A stretch of DNA of 64,000 nt, from assembly GCA_022559985.1 (NCBI GenBank), contig JAFJTR010000032.1, positions 186,001 through 250,000 on the forward strand, read 5' to 3'. Of the stretch, positions 33,462 to 46,586 are shown piece after piece (position 1 is the first letter of the stretch; the number at the start of each line of letters is the position of its first letter). The notes below the pieces were generated by a model, which did not search any database, had not been told where the DNA came from, and saw only the letters and a program-made list of their open reading frames with translations. This stretch comes from Parastagonospora avenae f. sp. tritici 18332-5. Taxonomy: Eukaryota > Ascomycota > Dothideomycetes > Pleosporales > Phaeosphaeriaceae. The translations under genes were made by a program, and so were the position numbers.

Positions 33462-35151
33462 ATGGCGACCGTTGCTCAACAGCGCCAGCCGACGTCTGCC
33501 CACGCCCGCCCGCATCACGAAGCAAGCCGAAGCGTGTCTTCGTCGTCCTCTGCAACCATGGCTCCCGCACAGCAGGCCCCCGCCCCCGCGCCTGCGCCAG
33601 CGAAGAAGGGCAAGGGGAAGAAGGCTGCCGATCCCTCGGAGCAGCAGAAGCAGATCCAGGCCAAGATTGCTCAGCTCGAGCTGGACCAGGCCGGTGACAA
33701 AGAGCAAGAACTCGAGATTGGTGGGTACCTTTTTGCTACGTGACAGGGACTGTGGAGGTGGAAGTGGCGGGTTGTTTTGCGCCCATTGAGAAGGGCTTGG
33801 GCATCCTTGCTGTATGGACCGCTGGCTGACATGCCGTGATAGAGCGCGAAGTCAAGAAAGCGAACCGCGAGCTGTCCTCCCTCTTATCGAATATGGACCA
33901 ACCGCTTCTACGCCTCGAGACCGTCCAGAAGCGATATACGGAACTGCTGTCCGACATGAAGCGCACCGAACGCGAGCACCAGAAAGCGAAGAAGCGCGGA
34001 GACCAGCTTCAGAAAGAGAAGGATGCGCAGCGTTCCGAGCTGAACAAAGTCACCACCATGAAAGACAAGCTGGACAAGCTGTCGCGTGACTTCGCAAAAG
34101 AGAACAAGAAGCTCAAGGACGAACTGCACAAGCTTGAGACAAGCGAGTCTACTGCCCGTCAAGAACTACATGACCGCCTCGAGTACTTATTGAAGGACGT
34201 GGATGATTGTATCGCGGCGCAAAGTCAGCCTGAACCGCAAAACCAAGCCGACGTGGAACTGGACGAACTGTACGCAGGACCATCCACTCGCACTTATCAT
34301 ACTAACCCTTGACAGATTTCGGCAAAAGTTCAAGTCCTTCATTGATCAATACGAGCTGCGCGAGTTGCAGTTTCATTCATTACTACGGACGAAAGAACTT
34401 GAAATACAGTACCAAATGGCCCGTCTAGAGCAGCAGCGCAAACAACAGGAGGCAGAGTCCTCAAAGTCCCACCAACTCACCCGGCAGGTTTCGACCTTTT
34501 CGCAGACCGAGACGGAGCTCCGCACGCAACTGAACATCTACGTGGAGAAGTTCAAGCAGGTATGTCCACCAATTGCTCCCTTGTTGGTCACATGGCATCA
34601 TGGTTAATACTGACTAGATGCAGGTTGAGGAGACTCTCAACAATTCGAACGACCTATTTCTTACCTTTCGCAAGGAAATGGAGGAAATGTCAAAGAAGAC
34701 CAAGCGCCTCGAGAAAGAAAACCAACAGTTGCAACGGCACAAGGAAATCACGAATCGTAACATAGGCGAAATGGTGGAAGAGCGACAGAAATGGCAGGAG
34801 GATCTTGCGAGAAAGACAAAGGAAATCGAAGACCAACGGAAGAAGATTGCTCGTCTCGAAACGCTGTGTCGCGGCATGCAAGCTCAAGGACGAGGTCAGG
34901 TGCCGATGGCGGAGTTGGAAGAGGACGAGGAGGTGACGGAGAGCGACTACGAGGAGGAGGACGATTACGAGGAAGAGGAAGGCAGTGGGGATTACGACGA
35001 CGATACAGAAGAGGATGCCATCGAGGCTGTACCGGAGCGGCGTCCATTTGGCCCAGTGCCACCGCCTCCGCCACCACCTCAAAGTACTGCGAATGGCAAG
35101 CTGAACGGCCATAGACAACCCAATGGGCAGATCAATGGAGTCAAGCGCTAA
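33462..35151 (+). CDS. Taxilin-like long coiled-coil protein
   Basis: Four exons, 33462-33720, 33843-34269, 34316-34559 and 34624-35151, give 485 residues; starting at the second ATG (33558, MAPAQQ) gives 453. After an Ala/Pro/Lys-rich head the protein is a nearly continuous coiled coil, with segments such as RLETVQKRYTELLSDMKRTE, ELRELQFHSLLRTKELEIQ and LEKENQQLQRHKEITNRNI, matching the taxilin (myosin-like coiled-coil) family. A very acidic run (EEEDDYEEEEGSGDYDDDTEEDA) and a Pro stretch close the chain. Animal taxilins bind syntaxins and the nascent-chain complex; the fungal role is not established. All three introns fit consensus borders and phase, the second with CTAAC before GACAG. Confidence 0.88.
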
Positions 35152-35990
35152 TTGCTGTGTCTTTTAGATTCTTCGAACTTCGATGAATCGTCTCCTTCTC
35201 GCAAGCCTCTTCGCAAGCCAGTGCTCGGCAAGTTCTTCGAGCACATCGATTGACGCTTGTTTCAATGACGCATGCGTGTCGATAGTCATTGATTCACTAC
35301 TGGCCGATGCGTAGCGGCTTGTTCGATTGCCCAGAAGTGCGACTTGGAATCGCCTTCATCGTGTATGCATCGTTCCTCAAGCAATGATAACTCTTATGGC
35401 TACTCACTATTACTTCTCTCGCGTCCGAATGTTATGCTTGCACCAGTGCAGGAGGATTCGTCTACTGCATACTACCAACTACGACGGCAAGTAAGTAGCC
35501 TGAAGGTCTACACAGAATCGCTGGGCTTCGATTGCAGCAGCAAGTGCGCATATCTTCAGGCTGCGGGTCGAGCTGCCACCCGTTACAGCCTGGTCGCGTT
35601 CGGTCTTTTTGACGACATCTAGTACTGTTCAGAGCTATAACAGGGCTACTGGCCTTGCCATGATCTGCGTCTTGCTCTAACAGGAGCAGGTAATTTTCGG
35701 CATCTTCTTTGTCAGCGATAGTCGGTGTCATGTGAGGAACGAGTCGAGTCGAGTTGTTGCTAGTTCCCCAGCCTCGGTTCGGTTGTATGTTCCCTCCCCG
35801 CAGCTTGTCCCAGACCCTTGCTGAAGAGAGGGCTGACAGCTTCCGCTCGGTATTTAGCACCAACGCCCCAGACTCGCCATGTGGCCAATATCGAGCTCAA
35901 GCATCACTTTACTGTGCCTCTTGCTGCTATCATCAATCAATTCGCCCTGAACTTCATCTTCATTCGTCGCATTCAGTAACGTAATCCATC
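35152..35990. other. Intergenic region upstream of the nitronate monooxygenase gene
   Basis: 839 bp: 3' flank of the taxilin-like gene and promoter of the next. Short frames only. Confidence 0.5.
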
Positions 35991-37040
35991 ATGTCGACGC
36001 CGTCCCTCCAGACGCCGCTCTCGAAGCTGCTGGGTATCCAGTATCCCATTATCCTCGCCGGTATGGCGCGCACATCTGGCGGTCCCCTCGCGGCTGCTGT
36101 GTCAAATGCAGGCGGCATGGGTGTTATTGGCGGCTTAGGTTACACACCCGAACAGCTGCAATCCATCATCGACGACCTCAAATCAAACCTCCGCGACAAG
36201 TCACTTCCCTTCGGCGTTGATCTCGCACTTCCACAAGTCGGCGGCAGCGCTCGCAAGACCAACCACGACTACACCCACGGCCAGCTAGACGACCTCATTG
36301 AGGTCACAATCAAGAATGGCGCAAAGTTGTTTGTCAGCGCTGTTGGAGTGCCACCCGCAAGGACAATCAAGAGGCTTCACGAAGCTGGCATCTTGATCAT
36401 GAACATGGTCGGCCACCCGAAACACGCGAAGAAGGCGCTCGACGCTGGTGTAGACATCGTGTGCGCGCAGGGAGGCGAAGGCGGAGGCCACACCGGCGAC
36501 ATCGCAAACAGCATCCTGATCCCCGCCGTCGTCGACGTTGCGCGCCAATATAAGAGCCCGCTCACCGGCCAGCCCGCCATGGTCGTCGCGGCAGGAGGAA
36601 TATACAACGGCCGCAGTCTGGCGAGCAGTCTGATGCAGGGCGCACAGGGAGTCTGGGTTGGCACACGCTTCGTCGCGTCAACTGAGGCGGGCTGCTCGCA
36701 GATGCACAAGGAGAACGTCGTCACGGCGGATTTCACGGACACTGGGCGGACCCTAGTTGTCAGTGGGCGACCGCTCCGCGTCAGGTATAATGATTACATC
36801 AAGGAGTGGCATGAGCGGGAGGGTGAGATTAAGAAGCTCACGGACGCTGGTATTGTACCGCTGGCGAAGGACATGGACGACGGGAAGGATGTGGACATTC
36901 CATTCTTGATGGGCCAGGTAGCTGGTGTTATTGGCGAGATCAAGCCTGCGAAGGAGATTGTAGATGAGATGGTCCAGGAAGCGGTGGATATGTTGCGGTT
37001 AGGACAGACGTATATCGGCGGCCCGAGCAGCAAGCTGTGA
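35991..37040 (+). CDS. Nitronate monooxygenase (2-nitropropane dioxygenase family)
   Basis: A single exon of 349 residues. The N-terminal LGIQYPIILAGMARTSGGPLAAAVSNAGGMGVIGG and the later AQGGEGGGHTGD plus VVAAGGIYNGRSLASSLMQGAQGVWVGTRF are hallmark FMN-binding motifs of the family, a TIM-barrel flavoenzyme. It oxidises alkyl nitronates such as propionate-3-nitronate to carbonyl compounds and nitrite, a detoxification reaction. Length fits the fungal enzymes. No targeting signal is evident. The neighbours are unrelated. Confidence 0.93.
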   Translation: MSTPSLQTPLSKLLGIQYPIILAGMARTSGGPLAAAVSNAGGMGVIGGLGYTPEQLQSIIDDLKSNLRDKSLPFGVDLALPQVGGSARKTNHDYTHGQLDDLIEVTIKNGAKLFVSAVGVPPARTIKRLHEAGILIMNMVGHPKHAKKALDAGVDIVCAQGGEGGGHTGDIANSILIPAVVDVARQYKSPLTGQPAMVVAAGGIYNGRSLASSLMQGAQGVWVGTRFVASTEAGCSQMHKENVVTADFTDTGRTLVVSGRPLRVRYNDYIKEWHEREGEIKKLTDAGIVPLAKDMDDGKDVDIPFLMGQVAGVIGEIKPAKEIVDEMVQEAVDMLRLGQTYIGGPSSKL

Positions 37041-37626
37041 TAGTGAGGAAATGAAGCCTATCAAGACTCCACTTTGCGTCGCACATGTAGCCTGCATTTT
37101 CTTATTGGAGATCCCGAGGCCCAGTGCTCGTGTGACTCGTGGTAGTCGAGCCCAGAGCTTGAGCAACGATGAACTCAACAACACACGCTAGAGTCGTCGC
37201 ACCAGAGATATTGTTTTCCAAAAAGCATGGCCTCCGCAATGTGACGCTGTTTTGCGTAAGCGGCTTATGCCAAATCATCATCACGGCGCATCATTACCCA
37301 AGCCAACGGGATGTGGGTGATCGACGACCGGGATCACAGGCCTTCCAACCAAACGACGGCTCAGGAGAACAGCGGGCGTCGTGTTGCCAATCTCACGAAC
37401 AACCCCAGATATCTCGTCAATATAGGTCCCGTCGCACGTGTTTGTATACCAGTTGTATCTTTTATCAGCAACGTCCCGTCTCCCCACGAACCGTTGTCTG
37501 GCGCGTGCAGGCCCGCTACCGTTTAGCTGTTTGACACTCCCGCGGCGCTCCTACTCGCGAGACTCTCCCGGCGCTCATAGATGACGCTGTATTGGCGGTC
37601 TTTTCTACGACGGAGCGGCGCAATCC
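37041..37626. other. Intergenic region upstream of the Kin4-like kinase
   Basis: 586 bp with no supported gene; promoter of the kinase. Nothing specific seen. Confidence 0.5.
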
Positions 37627-40400
37627 ATGCAGTCTAACCTCAGAGCCCAGGCTGAGATCCAGGCCCAGAGGAAGAAGGTGAGTTTGTGTTTGTTGGGGGG
37701 TTGTCCGCAGTGTATGCGCCGCGCGCATGTGCGATGCTTTGTTTTGTCCAGGAGAGCGATGCGAAACTTTTGGCGCATGGAGACACATTTGCTAATACTG
37801 GGAACAATAGCAACTCGCCAACTCGTACAAGCAATTACTCGAGTAAGTTGTTGTGTTTGCGCCGTGCTGCGCGCAGTGTGTGCGCCGGATGCTGATGGCG
37901 CAACAGTGAATTCGCCGCGACCGACCTCAAGACGGTGGGGAACTACACGCTCGGAAAACTCATAGGCAAAGGCAGTTTTGGAAAGGTCTATCTGGCATCA
38001 CACAAGCTGAGCAATGGCTCCAAGGTACGGACGGTGTTGGGGCGTTGGCTTGGATAGGAGAGATTGCTGATCGCATGCAGGTCGTGCTCAAGTCGGCGAA
38101 GAAGGACGACGCCAACCTTGCCCGCGAAATTCACCACCACCGCCAGTTCATACATCCGCACATTGCGCGGCTATACGAGGTCATAGTCACGGAGGAGCTG
38201 GTCTGGCTGGTACTCGAGTACTGTCCGGGTACGGCACATGACATAATGTGATAAGAAAGGAGAGATATCTGACTTGTGAACAGGCGACGAGTTATACAAC
38301 TACCTCCTACAGCATGGCGCTCTTGAGCCCTCGAAAGTCCAGCGCATCTTCACGCAGCTTGTCGGCGCTGTTTCCTACGTCCACAACAAGTCCTGCGTCC
38401 ACCGCGACCTTAAGCTCGAGAACATCCTGCTAGACAAGCACGGAGACGTGAAGCTCGTCGACTTTGGCTTCACGCGTGAATACGAGGGCAAGTCAAACTA
38501 CCTACAGACATGGTGCGGAACAATATGCTACAGCGCCCCGGAGATGTTGAAGGGCGAGAAGTACGCTGGAGAAAAGGTCGACGTCTGGAGTCTGGGAATC
38601 ATTCTATACGCACTACTGGTCGGCGAACTGCCATTTGACGAGGACGACGAAAATGTCACGAAGATGAAGATACTGAAAGAGGAACCCAAATACCCCGAGA
38701 GCTTTCCCGCGCAGGCGAAGGAGTTATGCTCGGCTTTGCTTTCGAAACGGCCGATCCTGAGACCGACTTTGGCGGATATACTGCAGAATCCGTGGTTGTC
38801 GGAACATGCGCCGCGACAGCAAGAAACGCTGAAACTACAACAACCGGCGCCGTTTTCGACGGAGCTGGAGAAGGAAGTACTTCATCGTATGCGTGGTGCT
38901 GGGGTGGACATTGACATGGTCATTGAGAACGTACTTGCGCAGCGCTGTGACGCACTAGCTGGCTGGTGGGCACTGCTGCTCGAGAAAGAAGAACGGAAAG
39001 CGAAGAGAAAGGAGCGCAAGCGGAAAGAGAGGGAAGCGGAGGCAAAGAGCTTAAGACGATTAAGTGCCGCGAGTAGTCGTCTCGACAAGCTTGCGCCTAC
39101 CATCAGAGAAACAGACGAGGAGGGTTTACACTCACCGACTGCCGTCGATACACCTAAAAGCAGAGGGAGATCTACGAACCGAAGAAGTTTACATGGTAAG
39201 CATTGAACTACCAGCACGAGTCTCCAGCTAACCCCTACAGGCGCACCTGAACTTCCACGTCTTCCAGAAGGCATTGGTAACCTTGTGCTTCCATCGAACG
39301 AGAAGCCACTTCCACCCATTGAACACACTCAAGGTCGCAATTCGTCGACCTCACGTCCTCCTCCTCCCGCAAAAGACCTCGACAGACGGCGCTCGCGCAG
39401 TAGTATGCTCCAGGTGGTCAACAACCCCGACCTGCTATCTCCCAACGGCTTTGTACCCAAGCAAAGACATCGAAAGCAACCCTTCATCAACCACCTCCTG
39501 AACCTGCGTAACTGGATCAAAGAGACCAGCAAACGGGCCCGAAGTCCAAATTCGAAAGCAAGCAGCAGCATCGGAAAGAAAAGCCCCAAACTCCCCGAAA
39601 GCAAAAGCCCAGATTCGCGAAGACGAGCAAGCGCCGGAAACCGCCTCTCAGTGCACTCGCACACCTCCAACCCCCCATCAACCCACGTCCCGCCCCGTCC
39701 CCGCGTCAACACAAACGGCTCAGGCAGCGCCCGCCGCCTCTCCGCCAGCCCCGTCCCCCTGACTCCACGGTCCTCCTACCGGCGCTCCAGCGGCGGTCTG
39801 CGAGGCCGTAAATCCACATCCTCCTCCGTGTCCTCAATCCGTTCGATGCCACACCACCACCACTCACACTCCAAAGCGTCCTCCACATCCTCCATCTCCA
39901 TCGGCTCGCCCGCCGTCTCCGTATCCGGCCACAAACTCACCAAATCGCCCCACAATAGTATAAAAGTCCTGCCCGCCACGCCCACTTCCTCCTCCTTCCC
40001 CAGTAACATCCGCGTCGTCCGCACCAGCGGCCTCTCCGTCACAACAGAGGGAAACAGCGCATTCGGCGCCGTCCCGCCGCCCTCACCTGGCTTTCCCTCC
40101 GGCCTCGTCTTCGCGAAGCGTAAACGCTCGCCCTTCAAAGGCCCCATGCTCAACACCAACAACTCGAATTCTCCAAGCGCGCCCGTGAATACCTGGCGCC
40201 GCACGAGCGACGGCAATGCAAGCCGCAGTCATAGCGTGCAAGGGCGAAGAAGCGGCGAGATCATGGGGATTACGGAGGAAGATGAAGAGGAGGAGGAGGA
40301 TGTTGAGGAAGTTGAGGATTTTTCGGTGGCGGCGTTGAGGGAGGGAGAGTTTGTTGAGGAGAGTCCCAAGGAGCCGGTTACGCCGCCGGCGAAGGGGTGA
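37627..40400 (+). CDS. kin4: Kin4/KfsA-like Ser/Thr protein kinase (CAMKL group)
   Basis: Six exons (37627-37677, 37811-37842, 37907-38024, 38081-38228, 38284-39195, 39241-40400) give 806 residues. The kinase domain has the Gly loop GKGSFGKV (48-55), Lys71, HRDLKLEN with Asp158, DFG at 176-178 and the activation-loop end TWCGTICYSAPE. The block after the catalytic domain (VIENVLAQRCDALAGWWALLLEKEERK) is characteristic of fungal Kin4/KfsA kinases (recalled). Kin4 at spindle pole bodies and cortex delays mitotic exit when the spindle is mispositioned. The C-terminal half is Ser/Pro-rich with an acidic patch (DEEEEEDVEEVEDF). The first two exons are short, 51 and 32 nt, but phases agree throughout. 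Confidence 0.9.
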
Positions 40401-43400
40401 GTGTGGACTTGTGTGTGTATATTTTGAGTTGGAAGAGGGGATGGATGTATATTGGCATTTTGGTTTGTTTGTTGGTTTGGTTTGGTTTCTTCTCCAGCGA
40501 GCTGTCTTATCTTGCTTCACTTTGAGCGCTTTCTTCAAACTCTTCGCATCAGCACGTTTTGCACTTCGCGGCCTTGAGATTGGCTACTTTGAAGCACCCC
40601 GCTTCATGTCATCTTTTCACTTCACGTCTCAAAATTTGTCTGGGCAGTTCGCTGGATACCTTGTTTTTTGTTTCATGGTCAACATGTATACGATATAGCT
40701 TGCGGGAATTGGGATTTCCTTTGTATATAAGCATTCTGTTTTTGTTATATCTTGCACAACAAAGATTATGAGGTTGATTGCATGCTGCTTGTCTCCCTAA
40801 AGCGCGCAGGTAGCAATTTCGTGTTGCATCCTAGCACTCCCAAGTTGCTGATATTACCAAAACCAGGGAGAATGCTACAGTATTCTAAAAAAAACTAACA
40901 AGACCCGACACATGTGGCTGCGAGTTGGGGGGTTTCGAAAATTGCGTAGTAGAGGGGTTCGGCATTCAACATTCCTATGTGAAGATGTGAGGCTGCCATC
41001 TCCGACTTCTCTGTAACGTGAGAGCCAGCAGATCTCGCCAGCCTTCGTGAGACGTCGGCGTAGAAACCTAGTAAGTGGCGGCGCCTCCAAGACTTCATCG
41101 ATGCTGTTCAAAGTCTCACCGTTGTTGAAAAGAATGCACATTTCTCCGCAACGCTCCTCACGCCAGGCCGATGAAACAGACTATTCACTTTCAATAGACC
41201 TTACTTAGCTTCATCCCAATCCCTCTCTCCCGTGTTCAGACCTACCATATACACAATCCGTACCACGGCAAAAGCTACATCGCCATCACTATGCCACCGC
41301 GGACGCCCAAATCGATAACGCAGCGTAACAGTGCCTATTGAACACGTGTACACTCACCTCGACACGAGCGAACACGGAGCCTGCGGCAGCTGAATCAAAA
41401 GGAGAAGTACGCGCTCAAGCGCCGTTGCACCAGAGCGGCGAGTCTTCCTACCAAGCGAACAAGTGCGACGGAGCACGACATGAGAATTGTTCCGACGAGC
41501 TGATCGTCATGATATGTAACGAAGGATCAAAGGGCCCCGTGTGCGGCTCCGTTACTGGCGTAGAGAAAGTGCCGGGCTAGATTCTAGAAACGACGCCACG
41601 ACGTGTATGGAAAGACTGTGTGTCGTGTGATCTGCTTCGAAGAAGCGTGCAGTGACATTCCATCCACTTAAGCAGGCCGGGAAGGGAAATGCACGCCGTG
41701 TTGAGATCATTATAGCGCGGATGAGCCGTCAACCAAGCGTTTCGCGCAGGCGGTAGCCGAATCACCCTACCATGCGATTCACACGTGAACAAGTCCGAGA
41801 GCCAGAGCGGTGGCGTTTCATGTCTGGAGACGAGAGGGCTTGTGCGAATGTAGTGCGAGGTAAGGGCGTATATCAGCCATCTTAACGGCAAGGGTACCGG
41901 ACCAGACTGGCAACGACACGACAGTGAGGATTGAATTACAAACTGCAATGTTTCGCATGCCTTGGGAACGTCTTTGAAAAGGAATGTCGAGGTTTCAAGA
42001 TCGTCTTCTTACGCTGATTGTCAGATGTGCTTCAAATGGCGGTACCTAGGTAGGCTCCGATGCCGGCAGTGACAGGTGATGTGAGACGGGACGATCCACT
42101 CGGACAGATATGCAGATCTTTGTTTTGTTCCGGCGGGAATGTCAAGTCGAAGAGAAAAGCAATGTCTTACCGTTTGTCGTGGAAGAACGACAGGTCACTG
42201 CCGTGTTGTTCGGCTCTTGGACGATGAAAATGCCTCACCGTTACAGGCGACATGGGAGGCGTCGGAGTCGGCGAATGAGAGACTGACATGGATGATGAAA
42301 GTGGAAGCCCTCGGTGGTGGCTTACACCAGGGCGTTTCCCAAACCATTAGAGGAAGGCGCACGGGTGGGTCCTTTAGCATCACGTTCACCCGCGTATTTG
42401 TCCGCAGTCGCTGGCGCGCGTCATGTGCGCGATTGATATATTCAAGATTGATGGTGTCTCGAGACTAGAATCGTGATGAATGGCGGTATGCCCAAGTAGC
42501 ACAGGCCAGAGCTTCCGGCGACTCGGGGCTGTAAGTGACTGATTGGGGAAATGGTTAGGTGGTACAAACGCGGTCGGTACCGTAACGGGCGAAGTTGTTC
42601 TCATGCGGTAAGAGAAGAAGGCAAGGAAGCCTAGAGAAAGATGGTGATGCATATGATCCGGCTGGACGGCGGTCAATGAGCTGCATTGCGGCGCCGAAGG
42701 CAAATCGTACCATTCATCCCGATGCGCGCAGGACTCTGTGCGCAATCTCGACGACATCGGCACCTCGATGGCAGAAATGTCGCCTGTACCTGCATCGCCA
42801 GACTTTGGAAGAAGATTGTAGATTGAGACAAGCCTGGTCAGCCCCTGCAGCGCACAGCTTCAAATGACGACGGTAAATTAAAACCACGCGAGATTGCTGG
42901 ATCAGACGCGATGCAGTTATTCCGTCTTGCCGACACGGTCCAGCTGTTCGGTAGATCACTGGAGACGCGCACAAGTATTGATAGGGAATTTGCTTTGCGG
43001 CACGGTGAGCTGGCTGCGATGGCTGGAGCGCGCAGAGGGTGGTCGGCAAGCCATGGTACAGCGATTCAATACAGGCCTATATGCATGCTGGAATGAACGC
43101 TTTGGTGTTGTATATAGCCAAGGTGGGAGTGTTGGGCGATGCCGGAGTAATACAGCGGCTGTTTACCAACCACGCCCCTGTAGGACTCAGTGAACGGCGA
43201 CCGAAGAATGGAGATCCGGAGTCAAAGTGTTTGAAGAGGCAAGTCACAAGTGTGGTTGGCAAAGATGATGCGCGTAAGGCAGACGCATTGAAGATGCAGA
43301 CAGGGGCCGGGCTGGTGTCTTGCGCGCACATGCCTAGAGAGTCTTGGTGTTGGCTATCGCATTGACGGTGGTGTTATCAACGCCCAGCCGTGCGCCCAAA

Positions 43401-44288
43401 GCCGGGGGGGGCAGTAGCGAGTTTCTGGAAGGAAGGCGCCACGGACTCGACGCCGAGGTCGAATTGGTAGCGCCGCAAGACGGCACAAAGGCCGGGCGGG
43501 ACGTGGGTGAACGTGTAAACGATACGAGCACGAGTAATAAGGCTTCAGCAGCGCAGCCACAACAATAAAGTCCCCTGAAGCCTGCAAACGTCGGAGCGCT
43601 CCGTCCGACTCCAGACGTCAAATGAAGCGAAGGAATGGCGTCCCAGACACTGAGCATTGACTGAGCATTGGCGTGAGGTTGGGGCGGCCCACTGTCGCCA
43701 TCTTGCCTACCCTGGCCTCTTCCCCAATCATCAATGGCCCGTCCGCTGGCCTTGCGGACACAAACCCAGGCTCAAGCTCAAGCCCCTACGGCCGAGGGCG
43801 CTGCTGGCCGCCGTCGTCCGCCGTCGTGGGCGCGTCACAGCGACACAGCGACCTTCACGCGCTTCACACTCTGCACTACCTACACGCCGCCGTCCCCTGA
43901 TGCGTTCAAGTGCTCGAGTAGCGCATTAGCCCAATACTTCCTCCCGCGCCCGCGCCGCCGACAAGACACTGTCACTAGCTCAGATAGGCGCCCTTCCCTA
44001 GGCTTACTCCCACCCGCCTGGCTGGGCCCTGTAACTCTGACCCTTGGCCCTCACCCTCACCGCACGGCTCCTGGGGAGGGTCCTTCGCGCTCGTGTGTGT
44101 AAAATAAGCCTGGGCCCACCACCCCGGACGTCAGCACACCACCGACACTTATCTCTACCCGGTTCCTTTGTTGGACGACGACGACCCTCCGCCACACTAC
44201 TGACACGACACCTCCATCGAGTCTGCAGCATCTGCTGTAGTTCTGTCTCTCGCCTTCCGCTGGTAGTGTCATCGCGCCACTGCAATAC
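40401..44288. other. Large gene-empty region upstream of the permease
   Basis: 3.9 kb with no supported gene. All frames are under about 130 codons and lack motifs. An 11 bp perfect tandem repeat lies at 43649-43670. The last 600 bp are C-rich and probably form the promoter and a long leader of the amino-acid permease gene. No transposon features are visible. Confidence 0.5.
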
Positions 44289-46175
44289 ATGCCAAACATG
44301 ACTTTCGACGACGACATGTACGGGACCGAGAAGAGCTTTGGGAGGGGCTCGCAGGCCTCGGATTACTATGGCGAGTCTTCGGTGCACCGGGACGGCATTG
44401 GGAGGAGAGTCATCGAGAGTTTCAAGCGGGACCCCAACTTCATGATGACGCCCAAGGGAGCTCTGGGTGCCGATGGAAAGGTCTTTGATGTCGAAACTGC
44501 AGCCCAAAACACGGCCAACTCACCACTTGCCCGCAAACTCAAAGGCCGACATTTGCAGATGATAGCCATCGGTGGTTCCATTGGTATGGTTCTCGCGCGT
44601 GCTGCTGCTGCCGATCTGTTGTGCTAACGGCCGTAGGTACTGGTCTGTTCGTTGGTTCCGGCCAAGCGCTAGCCAACGGTGGTCCAGCAGCGTTGGTTAT
44701 CGCGTACTGCATGGTCGGTGTCATGCTGTACTGCACCGTCCACGCGTTGGGTGAGATGGCTGTGCTGTTTCCTGTTGCTGGTTCCTTCTCGGCCTATTCT
44801 ACTCGATTCCTGGACCCGGCATGGGGCTTTGCTATGGGCTGGAACTATGCTCTCCAGTGGCTTGTGGTATTACCACTAGAAATTGTTGCTGCCACCTTTA
44901 CGATTGAATACTGGAATACTAAGTCGGTAAACAACAACGCCTGGGTGGCCATCTTCCTGGTCTTCATCGTGGCGATCAATCTCTTCGGGTATGTAGCCGT
45001 TACCTTGAAGGTTTTTGGTATACTGACGTTCGAATAGTGTCAAAGGATATGGTGAGGCAGAGTTCATATTCGCCATCATCAAGATTGCCGCCGTCATTGG
45101 ATTCATTATCCTAGGCATCATCATCAACATTGGAGGTGGCCCAGAAGGCAGTTACATTGGCGGAAAGTTCTGGCGTGACCCAGGACCCTTCAATCACGGC
45201 TTCAAAGGACTGTGTAGTGTCTTCGTGAACGCAGCCTTCGCTTTCTCGGGAACGGAGCTTGTTGGACTTGCGGCAGCTGAAACCGCTAATCCCCGAAAGT
45301 CACTCCCTACTGCTGTCAAGCAGGTCTTCTGGCGCATCACACTTTTTTACATCGTCTCGCTCACCATCGTCGGCCTCATTGTTCCGTATAACGAGCCGCG
45401 CCTCCTCCAAGACAGCAACAGCGCTAGCATCGTCGCATCCCCTTTTGTTATTGCCATCCAAAATGCTGGAATCGCAGGACTCCCCTCCGTCTTTAACGCC
45501 GTTATCATGATTGCCGTGCTTTCCGTCGGCAACTCTTCTATATATGGCTCATCACGTACTCTTGCCGCCCTCGCTGAGCAACATCAAGCCCCCAGGATCT
45601 TCGCTTATATCGATCGCCAGGGTCGCCCTCTCGTTTCAATCGCCTTCGCGTCGTCCCTTGGTCTCCTAGCCTTCCTCGCTGGTGCAGACCGCAAACTTCA
45701 AGAGAATGCCTTCAACTGGCTTCTCGCGCTCTCCGCTCTTTCTGCCGTCTTCACATGGCTCTCGATCTGCGTGGCCCACATTCGCTTCCGCCAGGGTTGG
45801 AAAGTGCAAGGGCATCAGCTCTCCGAACTGGCCTTCCGGTCACAACCCGGCGTCATCGGCTCCTGGATTGGCGCCATCCTGAATATGCTCGTCCTAATCG
45901 CGCAATTCTACGTCTCCACCGCGCCGTTTGACTATCAAAAGATGAACACTTCCGGCCGCCTGCAGCACTTCTTCAGCGTGTACCTCGCCCTCCCCGTCAC
46001 AATAGCGTTCTACATCCCCTACAAACTCTACTACCGCACTTCCATCGTGCGGTCACACAACATGGACCTGCACACGGGCATCCGCGAGCTCAACATCGCA
46101 GAGCTAATAGAAGAAGAGCGCGAAGAACGCAAGCGGTGGCCGCGGTGGAAGAAGGTTTACAAGTTCCTCTGCTAA
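44289..46175 (+). CDS. Amino-acid permease (YAT/APC superfamily, Gap1-like)
   Basis: Three exons, 44289-44583, 44637-44988 and 45038-46175, give 594 residues. About 95 hydrophilic N-terminal residues lead into LKGRHLQMIAIGGSIGTGLF, the signature opening of fungal amino-acid permeases. Further marks are GGPAALVIAYCMVG, FAFSGTELVGLAAAETANPRKSLP and the SRTLAALAEQHQAPR loop; about 12 membrane helices are visible. The first intron falls inside the GSIG-TG motif and the second restores NLFGVKGYGEAEF. It imports amino acids by proton symport at the plasma membrane; whether broad or specific cannot be read from sequence. The tail is charged (EEEREERKRWPRWKK). Confidence 0.95.
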
Positions 46176-46562
46176 GACAGCATTGTTTACTTCGTTCTTG
46201 TAGCGTTCGCGCAAATTCTTTAGCTTCGTCGTTTCTTCTTTTGGTTTGGGTGTCAGCGTTTATGATACCAGGCGGCATGCCTACGAGCATCGCGCAGCCT
46301 TGCGGCCTTTTTTTCTCTCTTCTTCATGAGCATGTGGGTGTAGGACATAGTCGAGAGCTCCTAGGAGCATCTTTGTAGATAGGTAGAGTCGAAGAAATCC
46401 ACATGACAACCTTCACGATACGTCTCTTGCCTACCTTTTTTTAAAAAGAAAAAGGGAGCATTGCAACGACGCAGTGATCGTGTGGCCTGATGACGTGTTT
46501 GTATGTATACTTATGTATATATATGCAAGCGTAAAAGGCTTGCCATGGTCTATGCGAGGCGC
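46176..46562. other. Intergenic region between permease and tRNA
   Basis: 387 bp; 3' flank of the permease gene. A T/A-rich inverted-like tract lies near 46435-46455. Nothing coding. Confidence 0.5.
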
Positions 46563-46578
46563 AAAAAGGAGCAAAAAA
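46563..46578 (-). terminator. Pol III terminator of the tRNA-Gln locus
   Basis: On the reverse strand six T (46578-46573) begin 8 bases after the tRNA 3' end, followed by five T at 46567-46563. This is the normal RNA polymerase III stop signal. Confidence 0.7.
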
Positions 46579-46586
46579 GTGAAGAA

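Noticed and set aside
43649..43670. Perfect 11 bp tandem repeat
   Set aside because: Single duplication, probably replication slippage; not evidence of an element.
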